Positions 6,136 to 12,225 of a stretch of DNA of 13,205 bases are shown here, one piece after another (within the stretch, counting starts at the first letter, position 1; each line of letters begins with the position of its first letter). The stretch lies in NCBI GenBank assembly GCA_031281385.1, contig JAITFL010000006.1:1-13205 (forward strand), written 5' to 3'. The translations under genes and the position numbers were made by a program. The notes beneath the pieces were generated by a model. It did not search any database, was not told where the DNA came from, and was given only the letters and a program-made list of their open reading frames with translations. Source of the stretch: Holophagales bacterium. GTDB taxonomy: Bacteria > Acidobacteriota > Holophagae > Holophagales > Holophagaceae.

Positions 6136-7698
6136 ATGAACCGACACACAAAACACATCCTTGGTTTGACGGTATTCGCAGCCGTCTGCATGGCGCTCGG
6201 GATGGGCCTGGGACACACATGGACTGCCGGGGCCCAAGAACACCAGCCCGTTTCGGTGAGCGCAAAGGCCGCCGACCAGTTGCCGCCCATAGTGGAGATA
6301 GCCGAAAAGCTGAACCCCACGGTGGTCTCCATCGAAAATTCGGCGTACGTCAGAAATTCGCGCAATATGTCTCCCTTTGGCGACCCCTTTGGCGATCCAT
6401 TTGAATACTTTTTTCGTGAGCCGCGGCAGAACCGCCAGCGGGAAGAAAGAGAAGAGAGGCGCAGGCTGGGCGGCGGCTCGGGCTTTTTCATCAGCCACGA
6501 TGGCGAGATACTCACCAACGCGCACGTCATAGAGGCGCCAAGGGGCAGCTCAGACCCAAAGATCACCGTCAAAACAGTTGACGGCAAGGAGTATGTTGCA
6601 GAAATCCTTGGAAAAGACACAGACCTTGACATAGCCCTGCTAAAGATAAAGACTCAGAACGCCCCTTACGCAAAATTGGGCGACTCGGATTCCACCAAGG
6701 TCGGCGAGTGGGTGGTGGCCATCGGCAACCCGCTTGGCCTAGAGCATACAGTAACACAGGGCATCATCAGCGCAAAAGGGCGCTCCAGCTATAGCGTCAG
6801 CGGCGACCCAAATGCATGGGTGGGCGGTTTTTTGCAAACGGACGCGGCCATCAATAGGGGGAACAGCGGCGGGCCGCTTTTCAACCTTAGGGGCGAGGCC
6901 GTAGGCATCAACAACTCCATCAGGGCCGACGGCCAAAACATCGGCTTTGCCGTTCCCATATCTCCAGTCAAAAAAGTGCTGAACGAGCTCCGCACAGGCA
7001 AGCCACTCAACCGTGGTTGGCTGGGCGTCAGCACGGGAGATTTGGACAAGGATTTCGGCGAGGGTCTGGGGATAAGCCAAGGCGCGATGGTAAGCTCTGT
7101 CACCAAGGACTCTCCAGCGGAAAAAGCCGGCGTCAAGCCATTGGACGTGATAGTTTCCGTTGATGGACAGCCAATCAAGACCAGCAATGAATTAGTGGAG
7201 AGCATCGCATCTCGCAGGGAGGGCGACGCCGTCAAGTTGGAAATCGTAAGAGGCGGTAAGAGGCAGACCTTGATTGTCACCTTGGGCAACCGCGCCAGCC
7301 TGAGCGACGACGACTCGCTCAGCGGCGGGCGCAGGCGGGAAGAGGCCCCCAACAAAGAATCCGCTGGAACGGTGGACTTAGGGAAGACGTACGGGTTCGA
7401 GGTGGGCGCATTGGACGACCAGACCAGAAGGACTCACCGCATCCCCGACAGCATATCGGGTGTGGCCATAACCAAGGTACTCCCACGCACTTCTGCGTCG
7501 GACAAAGGGCTTTCGGAAGGCATTGTTATCGTCGCCGTGGGTACAAAAGAAATCAAGAACTTGGCCGACTTCCGCGCTGAGGCCCAAAAGATTGGCGGCA
7601 AGACAATAATCCTTTCCATCAGAATAAGAACAGGAACGAGCGGCAACGGCTTTTCAGAACCGACATTCGTTGCCATCCCCCCGATGCAAGGGAAGTGA
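6136..7698 (+). CDS. HtrA/Do-type periplasmic serine protease with two PDZ domains
   Basis: This 520-residue protein belongs to the DegP/DegQ/MucD group of envelope quality-control proteases, which degrade or chaperone misfolded periplasmic proteins. A signal peptide or anchor spans about 7-33. The trypsin-like domain carries the complete triad: His130 in LTNAHV, Asp165 in DLDIALLK and Ser244 in GNSGGPL. A charged Arg/Glu/Gln-rich loop (about 94-111) resembles the regulatory loop of this family. PDZ1 is about 293-385 (GWLGVST...AGVKPLDVIVSVDG) and PDZ2 about 440-498, joined by a polar linker. ATG 6136 is chosen because AGGGGAG (6125-6131) lies 4 nt upstream and a signal peptide follows at once. 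An upstream in-frame TTG would hide it. A candidate ECF promoter precedes the gene. DegP versus DegQ versus MucD cannot be decided by eye. Confidence 0.95.
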   Translation: MNRHTKHILGLTVFAAVCMALGMGLGHTWTAGAQEHQPVSVSAKAADQLPPIVEIAEKLNPTVVSIENSAYVRNSRNMSPFGDPFGDPFEYFFREPRQNRQREEREERRRLGGGSGFFISHDGEILTNAHVIEAPRGSSDPKITVKTVDGKEYVAEILGKDTDLDIALLKIKTQNAPYAKLGDSDSTKVGEWVVAIGNPLGLEHTVTQGIISAKGRSSYSVSGDPNAWVGGFLQTDAAINRGNSGGPLFNLRGEAVGINNSIRADGQNIGFAVPISPVKKVLNELRTGKPLNRGWLGVSTGDLDKDFGEGLGISQGAMVSSVTKDSPAEKAGVKPLDVIVSVDGQPIKTSNELVESIASRREGDAVKLEIVRGGKRQTLIVTLGNRASLSDDDSLSGGRRREEAPNKESAGTVDLGKTYGFEVGALDDQTRRTHRIPDSISGVAITKVLPRTSASDKGLSEGIVIVAVGTKEIKNLADFRAEAQKIGGKTIILSIRIRTGTSGNGFSEPTFVAIPPMQGK

Positions 7699-7709
7699 AT
7701 CAGGAGGTA

Positions 7710-7755
7710 GGGATTGGGGCCAAGGGTTAGGGCTGGTTGAGTGTCTAGCCCTTGG
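7710..7755 (+). other. G-quadruplex motif overlapping an inverted repeat
   Basis: Just after the htrA stop, four G-runs (7710-7712, 7716-7719, 7724-7726, 7730-7732) with loops of 3, 4 and 3 bases meet the classic quadruplex rule. The same DNA can instead form a hairpin: CCAAGGG (7720-7726) pairs with CCCTTGG (7749-7755), or AGGGCT (7729-7734) with AGCCCT (7747-7752). The two folds exclude each other. The absence of a T-run argues against a simple terminator. The hairpin overlaps the -35 of the next promoter. Confidence 0.55.
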
Positions 7756-7781
7756 TTACTCTCTGGAGCTTGATGTATAAT
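7752..7781 (+). promoter_or_regulatory. Promoter of the CNNM/CorC-type gene
   Basis: TTGGTT (7752-7757) and a perfect TATAAT (7776-7781) are 18 nt apart, a good housekeeping promoter. The start would be near 7788, giving a leader of about 114 nt before the ATG at 7902. The -35 lies within the right arm of the upstream inverted repeat. Confidence 0.6.
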
Positions 7782-7787
7782 CTAAGT

Positions 7788-7901
7788 TTTGGGGTTCAAT
7801 ACCTTGGGGCAGCGGTTACATATATTGGACGCAGGCGCAAGCCTGTCGGATGGGCATAGGGCCGCTCTGCTACGCAAGGCCGCATCTGAGGGCGGGTACT
7901 A
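7788..7901 (+). promoter_or_regulatory. Possible structured 5' leader of the CNNM/CorC-type gene
   Basis: The predicted leader shows an outer helix, AGCGGTT (7811-7817) with GGCCGCT (7860-7866), including two G-U pairs. It encloses a hairpin with a GNRA loop: GCAGGC-GCAA-GCCTGT (7831-7846). Further on, CCGC (7880-7883) can pair with GCGG (7892-7895), placing the GAGGG ribosome site (7888-7892) in the loop. I could not match it to any riboswitch consensus I know, including M-box, cobalamin, GEMM, TPP and FMN. Confidence 0.35.
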
Positions 7902-9212
7902 ATGGTCGCGGCCAAGCTGGGGATCATCGTCCTCTTGATTATACTGGGGGCCTTTCTGGTCTTGGCCGAGTTCGCCATTGTGCGGGTGCGTCCCACCCAA
8001 TTGGAGTCCCTGCTGGACAAAGACCCAAGGGCGCAGGGTGCGCTGGAGGTACAGAGTGGACTCCATTCATACCTCTCGTCCGTGCTTGTAGGGATAACGC
8101 TCTGCGCCGTAGGGTTCGGCGCGCTGGGTGAGGGGCTTCTGGCGCCGCTCTTGGGCGAATGGCTTTCCTTTCTTCCTTTCGCCGACGCAATGCCGATGTC
8201 CGGCATATCCATATGGCTCGGATCCGCAATCGCCCTATTGGTAATGACAACCGTCCACGTTGTACTGACAGAATTAGTCCCGCGCAGCTTTGCCATAAAG
8301 AACTCCACCATCTGGGCTCTCAGGACCGCCAGGCCGCTGATCGTCTGGCATAGGCTTTCGCACCCACTGACCATCGCGCTTTCGGCACTCAGCCGCTGGG
8401 TCGAGAAACTGCTCGGCGTCCCTAGGGGAGGCTTTGACGAAGACCAGTCACCATCGGAGGACGAGCTAAGGCGCTTGCTGGCACACAGCGAAGAGAAAGG
8501 CGGGCTGGAACACAACAAAGCCGAGCTACTGGACAACGTGTTCAGCTTTTCCGAGCGCACCACGAGCGAAATCATGGTGCCACGAGGAAACGTGGCCATG
8601 CTGGACACCCGCAAAGGCTTTAAAGAAAACATGGCCACGATTAGTTCTTTCAGACATTCGCGCCTACCGTTGGTGGACGGCGATCTGGACCACGTCGTGG
8701 GCGTGATCCACACCAAAGAGTTATTGTGGCGACTGCAAGAAGATGACGAACCCGACCTAAAGACGCTTGCGCGGCCAGCTTTTTTTGTACCCGAAATGCG
8801 GAGGGTGCAGGACCTACTGCTGGACTTCCAGAGAAAGAGGCAGCACCTGGCCCTCGTGGTGAATGAGCATGGGGGCGTGGACGGCCTTGTGACGCTGGAG
8901 GACGTCATAGAAGAACTGGTGGGGGAGATACAGGACGAATTTGACCAGGAGGCCACCCAACTGACGAAGGCCGGCCCAGACGCTTGGCTGGCCGCTGGCA
9001 GCATCACACTGGAACAGTTGGAGGACGAGCTTGGGATTGCTCTAGGCGAAGACACCGACGCCGTCACACTTGGAGGCTACCTTCAGGAACAACTCGGCCG
9101 AGTGCTGAAAAGCGGGGATGAACTTGAAATCAAGGGATGGCACGTGAAGGTGCTGCACATGAGCGGCATGGCACCGGGGAAATTTTTGGTAAAGCCGACT
9201 ACACGAAGTTAG
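7902..9212 (+). CDS. CNNM/CorC-family membrane protein (DUF21, CBS pair, CorC_HlyC domain)
   Basis: This is a 436-residue membrane protein of the hemolysin C/CorC/CNNM family, whose members have been linked to magnesium or cobalt export and, in older work, to hemolysin. The N-terminal CNNM/DUF21 domain (about 1-185) has hydrophobic segments near 6-28, 58-82, 103-125 and 140-163. EIMVPR (223-228) opens a pair of CBS domains (about 215-340), ending in VVNEHGGVDGLVTLEDVIEELVGEI. The C-terminal CorC_HlyC transporter-associated domain is about 355-432. ATG 7902 follows GAGGG (7888-7892) at 9 nt. It has its own promoter and a possible folded leader. The transported ion cannot be read from the sequence. 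Confidence 0.92.
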   Translation: MVAAKLGIIVLLIILGAFLVLAEFAIVRVRPTQLESLLDKDPRAQGALEVQSGLHSYLSSVLVGITLCAVGFGALGEGLLAPLLGEWLSFLPFADAMPMSGISIWLGSAIALLVMTTVHVVLTELVPRSFAIKNSTIWALRTARPLIVWHRLSHPLTIALSALSRWVEKLLGVPRGGFDEDQSPSEDELRRLLAHSEEKGGLEHNKAELLDNVFSFSERTTSEIMVPRGNVAMLDTRKGFKENMATISSFRHSRLPLVDGDLDHVVGVIHTKELLWRLQEDDEPDLKTLARPAFFVPEMRRVQDLLLDFQRKRQHLALVVNEHGGVDGLVTLEDVIEELVGEIQDEFDQEATQLTKAGPDAWLAAGSITLEQLEDELGIALGEDTDAVTLGGYLQEQLGRVLKSGDELEIKGWHVKVLHMSGMAPGKFLVKPTTRS

Positions 9213-9228
9213 TGCGAGTCGGATGCCT

Positions 9229-9301
9229 AGTGCTGAATGAGCGCGTTGCCGCCTGAAAGTCAAGTGGTCAGTGGTCAGTTGCGGATTGGGCATTCAGCAC
9301 T
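9229..9301. repeat. Convergent intergenic inverted repeat with tandem 7-mers
   Basis: AGTGCTGAATG (9229-9239) and CATTCAGCACT (9291-9301) are exact 11-bp inverted arms around a 51-nt spacer. The spacer holds two tandem copies of AGTGGTC plus a partial third (9264-9280). It lies between two genes that converge. No T-run follows either arm, so a bidirectional terminator is possible but not certain. Confidence 0.45.
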
Positions 9302-9346
9302 GAACGAGCATGTTCCCGTTTGGGTTGTCCATGAATCAACTGCCAA

Positions 9347-10150
9347 CTACTTTTTCTTTGTTTCATTATCCGTATTTTTCATATCTTTCAGCATTTTTTC
9401 CAGCATCTCTTTTCCAGCATCAACGGTTTTGTAGCCCTTGGGCAGATCAAAAACGGACGCAGGGATTGGCCTTTCCTCAATTTTGGTGGCCTCTTGCCTA
9501 AAAGTAACGGTAATGAGGCCCGATGTAATCTGAAATTCGGTTTTAAGGGGGAAACCCTTGATTTTGGCAAACTCCGCTTCGAGTTTTGACGATGCGCCAC
9601 TCAGGGCAAAAATAAGCATCATTGGGTCTCCAAACATGTTCTTTTCTATGTCCGCTTTAGGTATCGGCATTTCCAGCGTTGGGGCGGTGCTTGTGGCATA
9701 TAGTTTTTTCTTTCCAGCGGTGATTTCCCACTTAACACAAGCCCTTCCTGCAATGGTTTCAGTGCCCACTTGTTGTGCTTTGACAATGTCGTTCTCTCCA
9801 AAGCCAAAGGTGGCTATCACTTTTTTCTTTTTTTCGGGGTTGGCGGTGTCCACTTTGTTTTTCATTATTTCATTCATTTTCATCTGGTCGTCCAATGTAT
9901 AAATGTAAATAGTTTTTTTAGTGTGTTTTATTTCGTACGAAATTAAATCCTTGTAGTCAATCAATCTGTCAGTTTTCTCTTTTTCGTTGGTTTTGAGGAT
10001 ATAACGAGTGGAGTAGTAGCATATTTCTTCGCTCTTTTGCGTCATTAGCATGAATTTCACTTCGTTCTTGAATGTTATCTTCAAGTCTACTGCAATCAAT
10101 TGGCCCGCCATCGAAGCGATAGCCAAGGCGGCTAGAAAGTATCTATTCAT
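9347..10150 (-). CDS. AT-rich exported protein of unknown function (DUF4412-like)
   Basis: This is a 267-residue protein with a clear signal peptide (about 1-20, likely cut after GQLIA). The mature part is lysine-rich, predicted to be mostly beta-strand with a polar C-terminal tail, and has only a few Cys. Stretches such as VGTETIAGRACVKWEI and FPLKTEFQ recall periplasmic DUF4412-type proteins, but I hold that assignment loosely. The open frame extends upstream to 10840, but that part is antisense to the murU-like gene. ATG 10150 is right because a signal peptide starts there and GGAGA lies 5 nt upstream. The gene is visibly more AT-rich than every neighbour, with many AAA, ATT and TTT codons, which suggests transfer or relaxed constraint. 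It diverges from murU and converges on the CNNM gene. Confidence 0.8.
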   Translation of the reverse strand: MNRYFLAALAIASMAGQLIAVDLKITFKNEVKFMLMTQKSEEICYYSTRYILKTNEKEKTDRLIDYKDLISYEIKHTKKTIYIYTLDDQMKMNEIMKNKVDTANPEKKKKVIATFGFGENDIVKAQQVGTETIAGRACVKWEITAGKKKLYATSTAPTLEMPIPKADIEKNMFGDPMMLIFALSGASSKLEAEFAKIKGFPLKTEFQITSGLITVTFRQEATKIEERPIPASVFDLPKGYKTVDAGKEMLEKMLKDMKNTDNETKKK

Positions 10151-10160
10151 GTGGGTCTCC

Positions 10161-10191
10161 GTGCCAAAAATGCCTAATGGCAGTATGGCAC
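10161..10191. repeat. Nested inverted repeat at the divergent promoter region
   Basis: GTGCCA (10161-10166) pairs with TGGCAC (10186-10191). Inside it, TGCC (10171-10174) pairs with GGCA (10179-10182) around TAAT. It touches the ribosome site of the minus-strand exported-protein gene (10156-10160). It could be an operator or an mRNA hairpin that limits access to that site. Confidence 0.45.
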
Positions 10192-10241
10192 ATTTTTCCT
10201 GCAACAGGCTATCCACTGCAGAGCCGCATTGTGCGAAACGG

Positions 10242-10247
10242 TATAAA
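10242..10247 (+). promoter_or_regulatory. Candidate -10 element directly before murU
   Basis: TATAAA ends 9 nt before the GTG start, and no Shine-Dalgarno sequence lies between. Transcription from here would begin within a few bases of the start codon. No convincing -35 is visible. Confidence 0.3.
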
Positions 10248-10256
10248 CTAGTCACT

Positions 10257-11099
10257 GTGACAGACACTCTCGACGCATTCATCTTTGCCGCAGGACTGGG
10301 GACTAGGATGGCCCCTCTGTCTTCGGCACTGCCAAAGCCCGCTTGGACTCTTAAAGGCAGACCATTGCTGCACTGGGCGGCGGATTCGCTAAAGGGCGCA
10401 GGGTGCAAAAGAATAGCTTGTAACGCCCACCACCACGTCGATGCCATTAGGGCCATAGCCGACGACGTGGAAGTGATAGAAGAAAAAATCCTGCTGGGCA
10501 CAGGGGCACCGTTGAAGCGGATCGCCAACCGCATAGGGCCGGCGGGATTATTGGCCTTCAACGCCGACATCGTGGCAAACGTGCCTTGGGCCATGCTGCG
10601 GAAGGAGTGCCTTTCCAAAGGTGCGTCCTCGGCTTGGCTGCTGGTCCCCCACAATGGCGGGGATTGGACCAAATTATACCTGGACATGGACGGCAGGGTG
10701 CTGCTGCCGCGCGGCACAATTGGACCTAATGGGCCATACCATTTTACGGGCGCATCGTGGTGGAGCGCGGGAATGGCCGCGTCCATTCCCAACGATTGCT
10801 TTGACGTCAGAGATTTTTTGGCGCAAGCCACGGGGCACATTGGTGTTGTGGCCGACCCATTCCCCTGGCTGGAAATCGGCTCGCCAGATCAACTGATAGG
10901 TGCAGCAGCGAAACTTGCGCCCGACAATGAAGGCCGTGCGCCAAGCTGCTACATCCACCCAAGTGCCAAAACAGACGCCAATATTTCCCGCTGTATATTG
11001 GGCCCAGGCGTGGCACTGGACAGAGGAATGGACGATAGCGACGCGTTCTGGTTCCTGGACGAGGAAGGGCAGAAGAGGATGGAACTGGCTGGCCTCTAG
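10257..11099 (+). CDS. murU: Sugar-1-phosphate nucleotidyltransferase, probable MurU (MurNAc-1-P uridylyltransferase)
   Basis: This 280-residue enzyme of the NTP-transferase family probably makes UDP-MurNAc from MurNAc-1-phosphate and UTP, the last step of a peptidoglycan recycling bypass known from Pseudomonas. Motifs are FAAGLGTRMAPLSSALPKP (10-28, nucleotide loop and Lys27), GTGAPLKRI (81-89), FNADIV (101-106, metal Asp104), FTGASWW (163-169) and WLEIGSPDQL (204-213). In the last motif Glu replaces the usual Asp of W-DVGT. After about residue 230 a short tail (CYIHPSAKTDANISRCILGPGV) recalls one or two turns of a left-handed beta-helix. GTG 10257 puts the nucleotide loop at the normal distance; longer forms overlap the divergent promoter and lack a ribosome site. 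The pairing with an amgK-like gene supports MurU over other sugar specificities. Confidence 0.78.
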   Translation: MTDTLDAFIFAAGLGTRMAPLSSALPKPAWTLKGRPLLHWAADSLKGAGCKRIACNAHHHVDAIRAIADDVEVIEEKILLGTGAPLKRIANRIGPAGLLAFNADIVANVPWAMLRKECLSKGASSAWLLVPHNGGDWTKLYLDMDGRVLLPRGTIGPNGPYHFTGASWWSAGMAASIPNDCFDVRDFLAQATGHIGVVADPFPWLEIGSPDQLIGAAAKLAPDNEGRAPSCYIHPSAKTDANISRCILGPGVALDRGMDDSDAFWFLDEEGQKRMELAGL

Positions 11100-11129
11100 C
11101 CACTGACCCCTAATCCCTGATCAAGCGGC

Positions 11130-11135
11130 TATAGT
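11130..11135 (+). promoter_or_regulatory. Candidate -10 element before amgK, possible leaderless start
   Basis: TATAGT lies 6 nt before the ATG at 11142, about where transcription itself would begin. The 20 nt before the ATG contain no Shine-Dalgarno match. No good -35 is visible, and read-through from murU 42 nt upstream is equally possible. Confidence 0.3.
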
Positions 11136-11141
11136 AATAAT

Positions 11142-12131
11142 ATGGACGAAAAACTTTCCAAAGCCGCGACTGCCTGGGGCTTGAAAGATGTCTGCCCGCT
11201 GACGGGCGATGCAGGGACTAGAAGGTATTTCCGGGCTTCAGGGCGAGGCGAAGGGCCGGCAGTCATTGTCCTCTACGACGACACTCGCCAGGGCGCAGAC
11301 GATCCTTTTATGGATTTTCTTTCGCTGCGCGCATATCTGGAGCCGCTGCTGCGGGTGCCGAAACTTTACGAATGCGACGAGAGTGCTAGGGCCATGCTGC
11401 TGGAAGACCTTGGCGACACTTCCCTGGAGGGCCGCCTAACTCTGTTCCCCAGCGAGGAGATGCATTGGGCATCAAAGGCCGCTTGGGAGCTTTCGGATTG
11501 GGTCGGCCCGCTGACCATCGCTCTGCCAGAGAGTGCCACCTTTGCACGCAGATCATTCGATGCTAAGAAATATGACTTCGAGTGGGCCTTCTGTGCGGAG
11601 CATTTTTTTAATGGCCTCTTGCGGAAAAACCCACCCCTGTGGCTGGACAGGATGATGGGCCAGGTGCGGGATTTCCTAGCCCCAAGAGCAAAATATTTGG
11701 CCCATAGGGATTTCCACGTCCGCAACCTAATGGTCTGCGGCGACAGGCTGGCCACGATTGACTTTCAGGACGCGCGCATGGGTCCATGCACCTACGACCT
11801 TGCCTCAATAATGTTCGATAGCTACTGGGATTGGGCGGCGGGTGCCAAAGAGGCCCTTGCGGCCGAGGTCAAAGGATGCTTGGGCATAGGCGAGGCCGAT
11901 TTCTGGGGCGAATTGACCCACGTTGGCCTCCAGCGCAATTTCAAGGCCCTTGGGACATTCGCCTTTCAGATGCTACAAAAGGGCAATTTTAGGTACTCCA
12001 CGGCCGTCCCACGGGCATTGCGGCACATCCAGGGCCACTTCGAGTGCCTGGCCCACGGAGAGGGCGTTATCCAAGCCCGCCATTGGCAAAAGGCCGCTTT
12101 GGAAATGATGCAAAAGGCCATTGACCGCTGA
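11142..12131 (+). CDS. amgK: Aminoglycoside-phosphotransferase-fold kinase, probable AmgK (anomeric MurNAc/GlcNAc kinase)
   Basis: This 329-residue kinase has the APH/choline-kinase fold. AmgK phosphorylates the anomeric carbon of MurNAc (and GlcNAc), giving the substrate of MurU. Motifs in order are GDAGTRRYFRA (22-32), MLLEDLGDTSL (85-95), the catalytic loop LAHRDFHVRNLMV (186-198) with Asp190 and Asn195, and IDFQDARMGPCTYDLASIMFD (206-226) with metal-binding Asp207. The HRDFH-RNLM plus IDFQDAR-GP-TYDLAS combination is characteristic of AmgK-type proteins, and the length fits. It follows the murU-like gene by 42 nt, the reverse of the amgK-murU order in Pseudomonas. ATG 11142 has no ribosome site. 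A drug-modifying phosphotransferase is unlikely given these motifs and the partner gene. Confidence 0.82.
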   Translation: MDEKLSKAATAWGLKDVCPLTGDAGTRRYFRASGRGEGPAVIVLYDDTRQGADDPFMDFLSLRAYLEPLLRVPKLYECDESARAMLLEDLGDTSLEGRLTLFPSEEMHWASKAAWELSDWVGPLTIALPESATFARRSFDAKKYDFEWAFCAEHFFNGLLRKNPPLWLDRMMGQVRDFLAPRAKYLAHRDFHVRNLMVCGDRLATIDFQDARMGPCTYDLASIMFDSYWDWAAGAKEALAAEVKGCLGIGEADFWGELTHVGLQRNFKALGTFAFQMLQKGNFRYSTAVPRALRHIQGHFECLAHGEGVIQARHWQKAALEMMQKAIDR

Positions 12132-12225
12132 AGGGTGAAATGGGACAATCATTGGTTATAAGACAACTTAAATAATGGTTTTTTCGTTTTGTGAAATTTG
12201 CGAGATCCTGCAAAAAGGGGGTACG

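Noticed and set aside
7788..7901. Cyclic di-GMP (GEMM) or M-box riboswitch before the CNNM gene
   Set aside because: Short ACGCA strings and the metal-related gene suggested it, but the conserved core sequences of both classes are missing.
7796..9067. 423-codon minus-strand open frame
   Set aside because: It is antisense to the well-supported CNNM/CorC-type gene and is Ser/Thr-rich low-complexity, as expected for a shadow frame.
10050..10256. N-terminal extension of the murU-like gene
   Set aside because: It overlaps the divergent gene and has no family similarity; the nucleotide-binding loop sits at the normal distance from GTG 10257.
10151..10840. N-terminal extension of the AT-rich exported gene
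   Set aside because: The extension is antisense to the murU-like gene and precedes a clear signal peptide with its own ribosome site at 10150.
11142..12131. Aminoglycoside resistance phosphotransferase
   Set aside because: The fold is shared, but the HRDFH-RNLM and IDFQDAR-GP-TYDLAS motifs and the murU-like neighbour point to AmgK.
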